A stretch of 64,000 nucleotides of DNA from Euryodendron excelsum (GCA_033060915.1 CM065377.1:50644183-50708182), one strand, 5' to 3'; shown: positions 24,550 to 36,448, counted from the stretch's first letter. The notes: a model not told the origin generated them from the letters alone. A program made the numbers and translations.

Positions 24550-24554
24550 TAGAG

Positions 24555-26039
24555 AACATCAACGTTCTCGAGGAGTCTGATCCAAGGAAAATGTTCTTAG
24601 GGTGGACCATGATAAGGAGGAGGACATGTGATGGGTTGTTATTCTTCCCCAGGTGTTTGATCCAAGGGAAGTTACGTCTATTATTGACGAGGTGAAGGAG
24701 GAGATGCCATTAGAGGGTGAGAGAGAAGGATTTGAGAGAGAGGAGTCCCAATGTATGGATTCTTTGAAAGAGACAGACGTAGGTTTTACCACGCCGATCA
24801 TGCAAGAGACTTTATACATTCTTCATTCTTTAAAAACTTACATGACTGTGTTCTACGACATTGGGTTCAATATGCGTACTTATACATATTTATTACTTGT
24901 GAACTCATTACTAATGGTAAATGGTAAGTGGCTCTATATGCTCAAACACCCTCGATGTGGTGTTGGATAGTCTTCTCTGGTGTATTTTGATAGTGTAGGA
25001 ATAGTTAGGTAGTTTTTGCTTCCTTTTGTTTTGTTTTTAGAGTTCTTCCCTAGTTGGGGGTGGGGTGTTGTCCCACCGGATTTTTCCATCCCTTTTTCAT
25101 GCATTCATGTTTTTGTTTCTCTTTGCTTGATATATTAAGGACATTGCATCATTCTAGTTAAGGGGAGACTACTAGTCTTTTTGTTTTGTTTTTTTCTTTT
25201 TATTTATATAAAAAGAACCCATAAAAAATAGAAAATAAAAAAAATAGTTCATGATTGAGTAACTTTCATATATTAGTTCATGATTGATCTATCTCTCGGA
25301 CACTTGGAAGTTGTTGGTAAAGGTTTGATGTACCATATGGTTTAGTACTTTGGTTTGTATTTCTCACACTTTTTCATATACTCTTCATATTTATTGTTGT
25401 GATTGGAAGTGTTAGAGATTATCTTGAGGAACCATTTGTGTATCCATTTCGTTGTTAATATGATAATGAGTTACTTTGTTCCATGTTTTTGACTAAATTC
25501 AAGTTGATGATTGATTTACCCTAGCTGTTGTGATGCGTTGTAAGTTTTTGTTATAAAACCGTTATAAGATAGAGTTTACATTGTTGGACACTATTATCCT
25601 ATATGATATTTCTTTATTTCTCCCTTACGCATGCATATCCTTATAAGATAGAGATTTTATACCTTGTGAGCTTTAGAGCCTATTTATTGCCTTTTGAGAG
25701 TGATTTACATTTATTCAAGGTTATTTTATTGATCTTCATTCATTGAATAGCTTCATTATACTTGATTTTGGTTTACATGTCGAGTATAAGTTGGAGTTAT
25801 TGATACCTTATACACTCTTAAAGTTTTGATTTGATATGTTTTTTAGATTCTAAAAGTATAGGTCATTCATTTCATTAATTCATTCTTGTTTATATTTCTT
25901 TTTCGGATTATAAAGGTAACCTAGGGGTTTAAAAGCTTGATGCATATGCTAAATGCATTCATGACTCCTACGAAAGTGGAGATTATCTTTTTATTTTCTT
26001 AATTTTGCTAAGGACTAGTAAAAAGCTAGTTGGGAGGTG
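24555..26039 (+). mobile_element. Element 2: internal region after the nested insert
   Basis: After the right TAGAG copy the internal sequence of element 2 resumes. It contains one reading frame ending at 24,970, then AT-rich untranslated sequence with a CCTAGTTGGGGGTGGGGTG block (25,050), and ends in the polypurine tract AAAAAGCTAGTTGGGAGGTG (26,020-26,039). No pol domains are visible. Confidence 0.8.
24653..24970 (+). CDS. Element 2: unidentified terminal reading frame
   Basis: An open frame of about 105 residues, acidic at first (EVKEEMPLEGEREGFEREE) and hydrophobic and tyrosine-rich later, ending in GVG just before the 3' untranslated region. The start is unclear; the frame opens at an upstream stop near 24,620 and begins with no obvious ATG. 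I do not recognise it. In position and C-terminal layout it resembles the last frame of element 3 (5,453-5,841), so it may be a short protein, or the remnant of one, carried by this retrotransposon group. It is equally possible that both are decayed pol or env-region remnants. Confidence 0.3.
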   Translation: MFDPREVTSIIDEVKEEMPLEGEREGFEREESQCMDSLKETDVGFTTPIMQETLYILHSLKTYMTVFYDIGFNMRTYTYLLLVNSLLMVNGKWLYMLKHPRCGVG

Positions 26040-27318
26040 TGATTGCACTCCAAAAGTGCAATCATAACACTCTAACATGTGCTTTGTTACTTGTCATTTA
26101 GGATTGTAACTACCATGTTAGCTATATTTTAGTACTAATTGTTGTTGTATTCTAATTTCTGCAGGAAATGGAGCTTAATGCATTACTAGGGCCTGAGCAC
26201 TAAAGCAGCTATCTGGACATCGTTCAGGCATTGGCTGTAGATGGGAGATTCAGAGAGGCAATTATGGACCTGTAATGACAGTCCGAACGTCGTTAAGACC
26301 TTGAAGCCTGGTCGTTCAGATGGCACGCGAAGGAATTCTAGGGGATGAAGATCCCACCATTCGGACGACCAAAAATGGCCTAGAATCAACGTCTGGACAA
26401 CAACCCCAAATCAGGCTTCCTATTAGGTTTAAGATTCTAGCTTGATTATATATACTTTGCTCTTACCCCAAGAGAAGGAGGACGTTTTTCAAGGTTTTAG
26501 GAGTAGATTAGTAGTTTCTTTATAATTTCTTATAGTTTTTTCAATCCTTGTAATCAGAATTCATAATTTTAATATATTTTCAATATAGCTTTGCGTATCT
26601 ATAATTATGATGAGTAGCTAGATTCCATCTTAGAATCAATTGCGAATATCAATTGAAGATCTTGGATGAATAATGGAGGTAAATTGGATTTCATTGTTTA
26701 AATCTTCTTCTTCTTCATTCTTTGGGATCAAACCCTAGATATTTACAAAAACTTAGATGTTTGGTTATGTTCGGTAATACTTATGCATAAACCTGTGTTC
26801 AGTATATGTACTGCACAAATCAATAATATGTAACTTTGATTCTAAAATTGATTAAATCTAGAGTAGATATTTACAAAAATTTAGATGTTTGATTATGCTT
26901 AGTAACAAATCAATGGTATGCATCTATAATTCTAAACTTGACTTATTCTACATTTGATTGTTAAAAAATAATTATTTTTCTCACTAAATCTTTCGAATCA
27001 AAGACTCACAACATAGTCAATGATTTAAGTTATCAAAAGCCTTCATTGGAATTCTGGGTGAAGTGATTGAATGGATCAATTGGTTTCAAGACTTTATTTT
27101 ATTGTTTTCTTAGTTTAGTTTAGCTAAATCAAATCCTTTCTTCAAACTATTTAATTTTTAGTTTATTGGAGTGTTTTCCTAAGAGTTCTGACCTAAGGTG
27201 AGTGTTTCTTAAATGCGTTAACTCTCTTCCCTGTGGATCGATCTCGGACTTTTGAGTATTATTAGTGTATCACAACCACACACTAGCGGATTTTAATCGC
27301 ACTATTTTGGACTGATCA
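26040..27318 (+). mobile_element. Element 2: 3' LTR
   Basis: 1,279 bp, from TGATTGCACTCC to GGACTGATCA, closely matching the 5' LTR. The terminal hairpin is perfect here (arms TGATTGCACT and AGTGCAATCA). The dyad array (26,205-26,405) has lost part of the segment present in the 5' LTR. Confidence 0.92.
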
Positions 27319-27323
27319 AACAT

Positions 27324-27563
27324 CCTCTTTCACTTGTGCATCCCTAATATCAAAAGACCAAAATCCTCACTAAGGGTAAGGGCTCTCTCTAGAGGGTCTG
27401 CTATATGGTCCTTCTCACTTTCGACCTTCTTTGGTTCCTTTTTTCTCGCATTAAATCCATTATCAACCTTTTCCTCACTCTTTTCTACACTCTCCCTAGA
27501 AGCTTTTTCAATGACTTCCTCCTGTTTGGGTTCCTTATCCCTAATTGAGGACATTAATTAGCA
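27324..27563 (-). pseudogene. Element 3: acidic/basic coding fragment
   Basis: A minus-strand frame of about 74 residues (27,330-27,554), rich in Lys and Glu (EKASRESVEKSEEKVDNGF). It lies in the internal region of element 3 between the element 2 and element 4 insertions. It matches no domain I recognise. Its downstream part is one base out of frame with the piece at 5,453-5,841. Confidence 0.4.
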
Positions 27564-28096
27564 TGTTTTAATAAGAGCATGTCATGAGGGAATTATGTTA
27601 TTTTTTTAGCATGATTAATTAGGTTAATCTATGATTAATTAGCTTAATTAATCTATATGCTTAGCTTAAGACTAATAATGATTAATTAGCCTAAACATGT
27701 TTAATTACGCTAATCATGTGGATTAGAGAAGCAAGGAGGTGCTAGGTGTGTGCTTAACATAAGTGAGGTGTGCGCATAAGGTGTGCGCATAAGGTATGTG
27801 TGTGTGGTGTGTGCTTTTGCTAGCATGTGTGTGTATACCATGTGTAGCTATAGATACAAGTTGTATCTATAGTTGTCTTCAAGCCAAGGGGGAAGGGAGA
27901 AGAGAGGAGCTTCTTAGTATTTTGTGTTTTGCCAATAAAAAAAAGTGAGAGAAAAGAGAAGAGAAATAGAGAAAGGAAGAAGGAATTCAAGGGAAAGCTT
28001 GTGATTTCATTGTTAAAGGTGAGAAACCTCCTGTTTCTTGCTTGTTTCATTGCATATTTGTTGATTATGTATGATAACATATTAATTCATACCATG
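27564..28096 (+). mobile_element. Element 4, left part: unclassified insertion
   Basis: The sequence begins TGTTTTAATAAGAGCATGTC, which could be an LTR start, then holds AT-rich TTAATTAG repeats, a GTGTGCGCATAAG repeat (27,755-27,815) and a perfect inverted repeat at 27,848-27,872. The 18.5-kb element interrupts it at 28,092-28,096, and it resumes at 46,624. I could not find a matching duplication at its outer ends, so the type is open. Confidence 0.4.
27848..27872. repeat. Perfect 12-bp inverted repeat
   Basis: CTATAGATACAA, one G, then TTGTATCTATAG. It lies in element 4 upstream of the 18.5-kb insertion. Confidence 0.85.
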
Positions 28097-28959
28097 TGTA
28101 AGCACCCCATTTTTGACTGCTCGGCAGTCTACGTTCCGTCCAGACTTGTACTCAAGTCAATATGGACGTATTTCATTCGAAATCAGCTTTCTAAGTCTAA
28201 TCCCGTCTATCCATCGCTTCGCAGGCCCACCGGGCCCAAATAGAGGCAAAATAACCAAAATGCCCTTAGGGGCATTGTCCTTTCCAATTCCAAATCAGGC
28301 GCGTCTTTTCGAAGACGGTAAGTCCCCTTTCCATTTTCTTCTCTAAATTCTAATCCCTCTCTTGAGACAATTGATTCCTCGAGACGGTAAATCTATTCCA
28401 TCAGGCACGTCTTTTTGAAGATGGTAAGTCCCCTTTCCAATTCCTACTCTAATTCCAATCCCTCTCTCGAGACAGTTGATTCCTCGAGACGATAAATCTA
28501 TTCCATTAGGCACGTCTTTCCGAAGATGATAAGACCCCTTTCCAATTCCAATCCCTCTCTCGAGACAGTTGATTCCTCGAGACGGCAATCCGACGCGTTT
28601 TTCGAAGAAAATCTCTTCGGAACGGTAAGTCCCTTTAAACTTGTCGACCGGGACAAGACCCCAAATCCGCTAGATGGTAGTACGGTCCACCTTTTGTGCC
28701 TGCTAGCTCGCCAATGTAAAAATGTCCGTTTAGACATGCCTTCTGAGAAAGTTGACTTCTCAGGTGCTAAGTCCCTTTAGCAGCTTCCCGAGATCAAGCA
28801 GTCTCGGAAATGATCGCGAACTGTCAAAGTAGCAGAAATACTCACAAACAGGTCCATATAGGGAATTGCCAATAAACCCCTGTGTCACGACGACTGCCGT
28901 TAGTGTGACAGAAACACTCAAAACCCAGGTCAACAGCGGTGACTGCTAGCCCACTTCGG

Positions 28960-29650
28960 TGAAAAATGACCAAATTGCCCCTTGGGCCTTTTTTGGCACG
29001 TTTCTCGAGAACACACTTGAGTCCTCAGAATGGTAAGTCCAACCTTCTAAGATTGTCTTAAAAGCAATCTGGCATGATTAGGTGCCTTCTAGTCAGTTTC
29101 AGGCCCATTCCGAAACTTTTCGGTCAAAATGACCATTTTGCCCCTAAGCATCCGAAAACCCCGGGGACCATACCGACTCTGGATATCAAACCGGTAACCT
29201 CCTGAGAATGCTTCTTATAGTGTTCTCAACCTTCTTTTACCTTTCTAGATCATTTCGAGTCAGTTTCAGCAAACCCGGTGCAAAATGACCGTCTTGCCCC
29301 TAGTGGGCCGGTCGCCTCTTTCTAGCCACACCGGCTCTGAGTATCAAACCGGTAATCTCTTGAGAATGCATTATATAGTATTCTTGACCTTCCTTTATCT
29401 TTCCGGATCATTCTGAGTCAGTTCCGGCAAACCCGGTGTGAAATGACCATTTTGCCCCTGGTGGGCCGGTCACCTTTTCCAATCACACCGGCTTCGGGTA
29501 TCAAGCTGGCAGCCTCTTGGGAACATTCTAAATAATATTTCCAAGTCTCGATTCTTTTTTCGGGACATTCCGAGTCCGTCCCGGCAGCTTTCTGGTCCGG
29601 TTGACCGTTTTGCCCCTAATGGTCCGGTCAACCCTTCTGACACATCCTAT
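28960..29650 (+). repeat. About 157-bp tandem repeat in LTR, 4-5 copies
   Basis: The word TTTTGCCCCT recurs at about 29,137, 29,293, 29,451 and 29,609, with a diverged copy near 28,973. Each unit also carries a CCGGTAACCTC-type block and ATTCCGAGTCAGTTCCGG. The 3' LTR has the same units at about 42,735, 42,891, 43,049 and 43,207. Confidence 0.88.
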
Positions 29651-29864
29651 CCTCATTTTTCAAGTCAAATACCTCCAGGACACTATTTTAAGTGTTCCTG
29701 TCTCGTTCCGGCCTTCCGGGCCATTCCTGGCTCCTTAAATCTTTACCGGACCTTCCGGAGTCATTCCTAGTGAAGCCAGGCTAAAAATTGCATGGTAGTC
29801 ACTAGTACAGGCGCCCAAATCTTCCTAAGATACGTTGCTTGCCAACCTTAAAACTTTCCTAACT

Positions 29865-29947
29865 GGCTGGCGCCACTAGGAGTGGCGCCATATTGGCCTG
29901 GCACCACTAGAGCATTTTTGGCCTGGCGCCACTGCAACAGGCGCCAG
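29865..29947. repeat. GGCGCCACT dyad array, 5' LTR
   Basis: GGCGCCACT and AGTGGCGCC face each other at 29,869-29,889. Further copies are GGCACCACT (near 29,910), GGCGCCACT (29,925-29,933) and GGCGCCA (29,940-29,946). The array ends 14 bp before the TATA box. The 3' LTR has it at 43,465-43,564. Confidence 0.85.
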
Positions 29948-29960
29948 GTCATTCCTTTCT

Positions 29961-29970
29961 CTATAAATAC
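29961..29970 (+). promoter_or_regulatory. TATA box, 5' LTR of 18.5-kb element
   Basis: CTATAAATAC is followed by AGAGCCTCCTCCAGCGTG, fitting a transcription start about 30 bp on. In the 3' LTR the box reads CTATCAATAC (43,578-43,587), an A-to-C change that should weaken it. Confidence 0.8.
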
Positions 29971-30889
29971 AGAGCCTCCTCCAGCGTGAAAGAAGTCCCA
30001 AACTCAGTCTGAAAACCCTAATATTTGATATGCAGAGCTCGTAGCCTCCCTAAACCCTAGCTTCTCTAGGTTTTCCAAACCCTAGCCACCATACACAAAC
30101 CCTAACCTCCTATACACTCATACACACCCTCCTATACACCTATACACTAGCCTCCAATCCTCCCTTAAAGACTTTGATTACTACAATAACAAGCTTTGAA
30201 GATCGACGACAAGCCCTCGAAGACTGAAGTGAAGTAAAGATCGAAGAAAAGCAAGGCGCGCAAAGCAAACTAAAATAAACAAGACAAGGTAGGTTTTCTT
30301 TTTACGTTTCTGCACTTCCCCTTCTCTCTTCTCCCTCCGAACCTACTTGGGTTTTCTTCTATTTTAATTCCCCATCTTCTTCCCCCCTTTCTTGCATGCT
30401 TGAAACAAGGGAGTTCCCGGTCCATGTGTAGGATTAGGCTATTGGAGAGTCACCGTGTCGGGGGCTTTCTTTTAGTTTAATCGGAGACCACGTGAGTTCG
30501 GCCTCTCTTGATTATGTGGTGAAGCATTTAACCTTGTATGTTTACGACCCCTTTTGCATATTATGATCTTGCATTCTTCCAAAATCGTTTTCAAACTTGT
30601 TTTCAAAACTTGCATTAAATTTGTTTTCAAAATAGCGTCAAAATCTTCTCTTTCAAAACTTATTTTCAAAATCACAATCTTAGGGTGATTCTAGCCTTTC
30701 CATGGTTAGAATTGCTTTAAGAAAGTGTTACATTTAAAGCGACCAATATGGTCCATGTTTTTAACTCCTTGTTGTTTTCAAAACCACTTTCTTAAAGAGG
30801 TTCTAACCTTTTTATGGTTAGAGTCACTTTAGGAAAGTGAGATATTTTATATCTTCCAAAAAACTCTCTTTTCAAAAGTCTCTCTTTCT

Positions 30890-32460
30890 AAAAACCCTCC
30901 CTTTTCAACATACTTTCCTTAAAAAAAATTGTTTTCTAAAAACTCCCTCCAAAAGTCTATGTTTCAAAACTCCTCTTTTTTTTTTCAAAACTCCTTTCCA
31001 AAACACTCTCCCCAAAATCCATTTTCTAAAAGTGCCCCCCTAAATCTCTTTCCTAAAAAAACTCTCTCCAACAATCTCCTTCCAAAAATATTTCTAAAAA
31101 CTCTCTTTCCAAAATCTTCTTTCTAGAAACTCCTCTCTAGTATTTCCTTCCAAAAACTCGTTTCCAAAAACACACTTTCCAAAAACTCTTTTTTTAGAGC
31201 CCAAGTCAAGTCTTAAAACTCATAATTAGGAAACCCTAATTTTCTTTCCAAAAACATGGTTTTCAAACTTACCTCAAAACCTAGGTTTGCAAAACCTCTT
31301 ATTTTCTACATAAAAACTATACATATTTCCAAAATCTCTTTTCTACGTCAAAACTATAGTCTCCAAAATCTAGGGTTTCTAAAACTCCCCTTTCCAAATT
31401 CATGCCAAATCCAATCTCCCCATTTAGGAAACTAGATCCAATCCTTCGTTTTTGGAAACAAAACCAAACTTTCCCTTTTACAAATAAAATCCAATCCATT
31501 GTTTTAGGAAATAGGAATCTTAACCCATCCTAGTCTAAATCTTTCCTAATTCAAATCCTTTCTAATCTTCTACTTTCCTAAACCTTAAGTTTACAAAACT
31601 TACACTTTTAAATCTTTCCTTAAACTTTAAACTTCCAAATCCTTCTTACTCTAAACCTTCCCTAATTCCAACCTTTCCTAAATTCCATACCTTTCCCAAA
31701 TCTTAGCTTTCCAAATCTAAATCTTCAAATTTTTCTTAAATTTAAATCTTCCCAAATCTAAAACTTTTTAAATTTGAAACTTTCTAAATTCTAAACTTTC
31801 CAACTTTCAAAACTTTCCTATTTCAAAACATTCCAAATTCAAAACTTTCCTAATTTCAAAACCTTTCTTAATTTCAAAACCTTCTTAAAATGAAAACTTT
31901 CCTAATTCGAACACTTTCCTAAATTGAAACTTTCCTAAAACGAAACTTTCCAAAAATGACACTTTCCTATTTTCAAACTTTCCTAAATCGGACATTTCCT
32001 AATTCGAACCTTTCCTAATTTCAGCTTTCTTAATCCTTTCTAAGTCTCCTCTCTTTCTTAAGTCTAGGTTTCCTAAACCTCAATCTTTCCAAATCAATTT
32101 CCTAATCCTTCAATTCCAATTTCCAATTTCCAATATTCTATTCTAAGTTCAAATCCAAAATCTATTTTCTATCGAACTCTTGTCCGAACTACGACTGACC
32201 TGATTCCTCCAAAAGAATACGTAGGCAATCTTTATGGGTGCGGTCACAACATTTTAAGTTTCTATTTCCACAAAATCTTTTCAAATCTTCAATCTATTTT
32301 CAAACTTCCAATTCCAAATTTCTATTTTCAAATCTCTATTTTCAATTTCCAAAACCTTCTTTCCAAGTTCAAACTTCTATCTCTTTCTTTTCAAATCAAA
32401 TCAATCTCTTTCCAAATCTATTTTTCAATTCTCTTTTCTTTTCTTGCATATCATGCATCA
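30890..32460 (+). repeat. G-depleted low-complexity tract in LTR
   Basis: About 1.6 kb made of TTTCCAAA, TTTCCTAA and TTCAAAAC words with very few G on the plus strand. A short GC-normal island (about 32,160-32,250) sits near its end. The 3' LTR matches (44,520-46,130). No coding is expected. Confidence 0.8.
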
Positions 32461-32993
32461 TGTTAGTTTCTTTTTAAACATTCTTTTTCAAAGTGGATAG
32501 GATTGAACATTTAGTTAGTTGTAGACTCTCCTAGGTGAATCCGGGGTACATAGACATGTAGGTATCGCAAGGGCGGGGTAAGGTGATGGCTTAGTGCGTC
32601 TTCCCTACACATAACCAACCTCCAAACCTAGGATCACTTTTTTCGAAAGACCAAAATGGAGTTTATTTTCAAAAAGGGCTTAAATGTTTTCCAAAGGTTG
32701 CTAAACAACCCGTTTTCTTAAAAACCCTCTCTTGCAGATGTTTTCCAAAATCGTTTTTCAAAAACCCTAAGTGTAGTCTTCGGATTATGCTTAGGTTTTA
32801 GGTGACCTAACTCACCTTAATTAAGTTTAGTGGCGACTCCAAATCTTTTTCAAAAGCCCTTTATTCAAATTTATTTTCAATTCAAACCTAGTCGCACTCA
32901 TTCTTCTAGGAGGGTGAGTTCTAACGAGAGAATACAGTGTTTTTCCCGCTTGTGTGTGCATTCCTCGAGTGCGAAAAATCTGGGCGCGACAGC

Positions 32994-33011
32994 TGGGGAC
33001 TCCACTGGGGA
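32994..33011 (+). promoter_or_regulatory. Primer binding site, 18.5-kb element
   Basis: TGGGGACTCCACTGGGGA begins two bases after the LTR end. See the counterpart at 19,740-19,757. Confidence 0.8.
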
Positions 33012-34565
33012 TACTTAGAGGGTTAGGCCGTAGTCATGTCTCTTTACCCTTCACCCATGTAGAGTCTTCAATTAACCCGATCAATCCTATTCACTTTAAA
33101 TTTTCAAAACCAAATTTTCAAAATTGTTTTAAAAAAATATGCATTTATTTATATTATCTTGTATTAAGTTTGCCATTCACATACTAACTCTTGCATCTTT
33201 GTTTTGTAGGTGCACTTTTTGCTTAAATTTTAACTGCTATGTATGAATGTGATGGACAAGATGGATAGGATTTGTTGGGCTCTTTCCTTCACTTTAAAAA
33301 ATCACACACACACTGCATGTGCACTTGCATTCTACATACTTGCATTATTACCCTGATATGTCCTTTCTAGTTAGAAAGGGGGAACGGTATATTGGTTGTG
33401 GGCAAGATGTTGTGTCAGTTTCTTCGCCTACGGCCTCTTGATGGTTCCCCGTTCGGATCACCAACCGATCATGGCACTACCTCGGGGAGTGAGTCTAGGT
33501 TTGAAAATCCGGGGACCGAGTCTTTTTAGGACGCATTAGTCAACCCTCAACCTCATGCTCATATAGACACTATGCATAGCAGAACCTCTGCCAGATTTAA
33601 GACACGCGCACTGTTTTCCAAAACCAAGGAGGAAAGGGCAACTGCTCTTATTTTTCATTTATACCAGTCTATTCCTGTTGTTATAATGACTGTATTCATA
33701 CTGTTATAATACCTGTATAACTGCTCATGCATGCACGTTTACCTTGCTATTGCATTCTTTCTCTTTATACTATTTGCATATCCATGTCCATGAATTCCGT
33801 ATTCCATGTCAAGACAAGAGTTCCGAGTAACTCAAGTCACTGCATCCTCATGCATATGATCAACCCATTGAGAGTGACACCCAGTTCACTCTCCCTTGCA
33901 TTAAGCCTACCCAAACCCTAAGGGTTCCCACGTAACCCTAAGGACTCATAGCATGCATCTCAATTTATTCCATAAGAAGGGCCCCAATCCCTCTATGCTC
34001 ACAGAGATAGGGTTGTCAAAAAGACAAGGGGCAATCAATCAACAAGGTCTCTCAGCGACCTCCTCGACATCAAATCCAACGAAGGCAAATCTGAAGACTC
34101 AAGAGTAGTTTAGGGTTTCCTTTGTAAAAGTATATAGGTGAAAGTCCAAAGGAACATGATCCCTCTCCCCTTGTTAAAATGTATTTCGATTTTTTTTGTA
34201 TATTAAACCCGAAGTTAAATGTATTCATTTATTTTCAGCAAATGGGTAAGAGAATGAATGCCTGAACGAAGCAAGGGTTCCCGTCTGATGGTAAGGTATC
34301 TGCATACAGGGGCAAATCCCCTATCTCCAAAAGTGAGCCAATTCATCATATTCAGTTTTCCTCCTAAAGAGGGGCACCCTAGGACATGCATCGCATAAAG
34401 TTCTCTAAAAACTAGAGACTGACTTGTGTTTTGTGTTTTTGTCTTTTTCTTTCTTCCTTTTTATTTCTATTTACAGAGATCGTCTTGCACTGAGTCAACA
34501 TTACTCCTAAAAAGGGGCAACATCCACCTAGGGATCCCATTATCACCCGGCAAAGAGCATTACTG
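33012..34565 (+). mobile_element. 18.5-kb element: untranslated leader
   Basis: 1.55 kb between the primer site and gag. It holds blocks conserved in the minus-strand relative: GGTTAGGCCGTAGTCATGTC (33,021), the TAGAAAGGGGGAACGGTAT block (33,370), and CCTAAAGAGGGGCACCCTAG (34,364). No open frame has a recognisable product. Confidence 0.75.
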
Positions 34566-36448
34566 ATGGCTGCTAACCCTGAAGAGTCCTTTCTAGTTTC
34601 TCGAGAAAAGGTCAATGAAATAAGGACCAAGATGCATGAGATGCTCAAACTCATTCAAGCTATGGCTATGAAGGATACTGTTGCAGTTCCATCATCATCC
34701 ATGACTTCATCAAAGGATCCCGAAACCCGTTAATCCAAGGATCGTGCTTCAGTTAGACAACGCGGGGAGGAATAAAGAAGATGCCAAAGGGATCAGCGTT
34801 GAAGAGGACGAGACCATATTACTCTCACCTATCGTAAAGAAGGCCCCCCTAGACCCTCTCAGTCTGAAAATCCAAGGGCTAGAGGATTCGTTGCGAAGTC
34901 TCCATGGCCATGACACTTATGGGTTCACTTCCTACGAGAGCTTTGTTTCTTTCCTGACCATCCGAGACCTGCTAAGTTCAAAATGCCTGACTTCCAGAAG
35001 TACGACGACACTGGTAACCCCGTTGCTCATCTTCGTCTTTATACTGGAGCATTAAGTGGACATGGCAACTATCCAAAACTCCTCATGCAGCTATTCTAAC
35101 ATAGCCTCACGGGATCTGCTTTACAATGGTTCGCCCGTCTAGATTTAAGGAAGGTCACAACTTGGATCGAGCTGGTTAATGCATTTAAAGCCCAATACCG
35201 TCATAATATCGACCTCACTTCCGATTGGTGGTCCTTAATGACGATGAGCAAAGGTGAGAAAGAAACCTTTAAAGGATATGCCCTAAGATGGAGAGAGGCC
35301 GCTGCACAAGTCAATCCCCCGCTGGAAGAAAAGGAGTACGTGCAACTGTTCGTACATATTTTCCAAGGTATATTCTACGAGAAGCTCTGCACAACCGTGG
35401 GAAAAAGCTTCTCTGAACTGATCATGCATGGGGAGATGATAGAAAACGGTCTCAAGACTGGAAGGATTACGGACCCCTACGCCAAAACGGAAAAGTATAC
35501 CGCCAACATAACCAAGAAGGTGGCTACTGCAAAGGGAACAATCAGGAAGGAAAGCAAAGTGTCCGCCATCCTACCTAGCCAACCATCCCAATACCGTCCA
35601 CCACTACAATCACAAGCTGTCCTGCCCTTACCCACCTTAACGATGCCTGTTCCAACCCCTAACTATGGCCCCGCTGGGGCACGACCAAACTTTAATAGAC
35701 CTGCTCGACGCATCCGTACCTTTGACACCTTAGCTTGCACCCAAACTGAGGCCTACTATAACCTGCTGAAAAACAATGTCCTGAAGCCCATACCTGCTCG
35801 CCCGTTGCCAAGCCCTTTACCCCCAACCTTTAATGCCGCCGTTACATGTGAATACCATTCAGGTGGCCAAGGGCATGACTCTGAAAGCTGTTTCGCTCTC
35901 AGGCACAAAATCCAAGACTTGATCGACAATAAGACCATTGATCTGCAGTTGGTACAACTTGTTCCGACCCCCAATGTGACCACTAACCCTCTGCTAGATC
36001 ACACAATCAACATGATATTAGTAGAAATAGAAGGCGAGGGAGAGTTTGACGACCTCAAGGCCAAAGGCTATGAGGATGATTGGGAGACCAATGAAGAAGA
36101 TGACTGGAGGAGGATCTCCCATTGTGCCCAATTTATCTCTATAACCTTGATGAGGTGCCTGATGCTTCTGACTGGCCCATTGAGGAGCCAATTTTCCCGA
36201 AGGAAGAACAGATCGAAAGCATAACTGCCGACGGATGGGGTGATGAATTTCTACACCCGAAGTATGCAGCAGTTGAAAGTCACTTGCTGGAAAACCCTTG
36301 GCCCGCAACTGAGTACAACTATGAAGACATGGGTTGGGGGCTAGAAGAACCAAGAGAACAGACCGGGCCGTTCGAGTTAGAAGAAGATGAACTGGCTGCC
36401 CTATTTACAGAAGAACCTACTGTAAAGAACAAGGAGGCTGACAACTGA
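34566..36448 (+). pseudogene. gag: gag of Tat/Ogre-type element, broken
   Basis: The first ATG (34,566) opens a 55-residue frame that stops at TAA 34,731-34,733. After a frame change comes DPLSLKIQGLEDSLRSLHGH, then another frame change near 34,945, then the core gag region: FKMPDFQKYDDTGNPVAHLR, a TAA at 35,097-35,099, LTGSALQWFARLDLRKVTTW, and the open frame from 35,238 with WREAAAQVNPPLEEKE. A Cys/His cluster CEYHSGGQGHDSESC lies at about 35,846-35,890. These are hallmarks of Tat/Ogre gag, the structural protein that packages the element RNA. An acidic tail follows in a third frame (about 36,122-36,448) and the coding ends without a protease. With at least two stops and three frame changes it cannot make full-length protein. 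Confidence 0.92.

Larger units (their letters stand above)
7948..24554 (-). mobile_element. Complete minus-strand Tat-type LTR element, no coding genes
   Basis: LTRs at 7,953-12,652 (3') and 19,760-24,549 (5') flank a 7.1-kb internal region. The duplication TAGAG lies at 7,948-7,952 and 24,550-24,554. The primer site is next to the right LTR and the polypurine tract next to the left one, which fixes the orientation. Leader and 3' untranslated landmarks match the 18.5-kb element at 28,097-46,618 (for example the CACACTGGGGCA-like blocks), but gag, pol and the antisense gene are all absent. It inserted into the internal region of element 2. Confidence 0.92.
5837..27323 (+). mobile_element. Element 2: non-autonomous Gypsy-like retrotransposon with nested insert
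   Basis: Two similar LTRs (5,842-7,144 and 26,040-27,318) are flanked by the duplication AACAT (5,837-5,841 and 27,319-27,323). Without the 16.6-kb minus-strand element inside it, its internal region is only about 2.3 kb. It encodes a gag-like fragment and one unidentified frame, with no protease, reverse transcriptase or integrase. It sits inside element 3, which has the same LTR start and polypurine-tract layout, so a relative inserted into a relative. Confidence 0.9.
28097..32991 (+). mobile_element. 18.5-kb element: 5' LTR
   Basis: It starts TGTAAGCACCCC and ends GGGCGCGACA. Contents in order: duplicated CACGTCTTTCCGAAGA blocks (28,290-28,640), about 157-bp tandem repeats (28,960-29,650), GGCGCC dyads and TATA box (29,865-29,970), a transcribed leader, then about 1.6 kb almost without G (30,890-32,460). 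Compared with the 3' LTR it has one extra copy of the 28,370-28,500 block. Confidence 0.95.

Noticed and set aside
28343..28780. Frames of about 80 codons on both strands near GGCACGTCTTTCC blocks
   Set aside because: They come from duplicated LTR blocks, and a parallel frame at 42,060-42,342 in the other LTR shows the same repeats. No domain is recognised.
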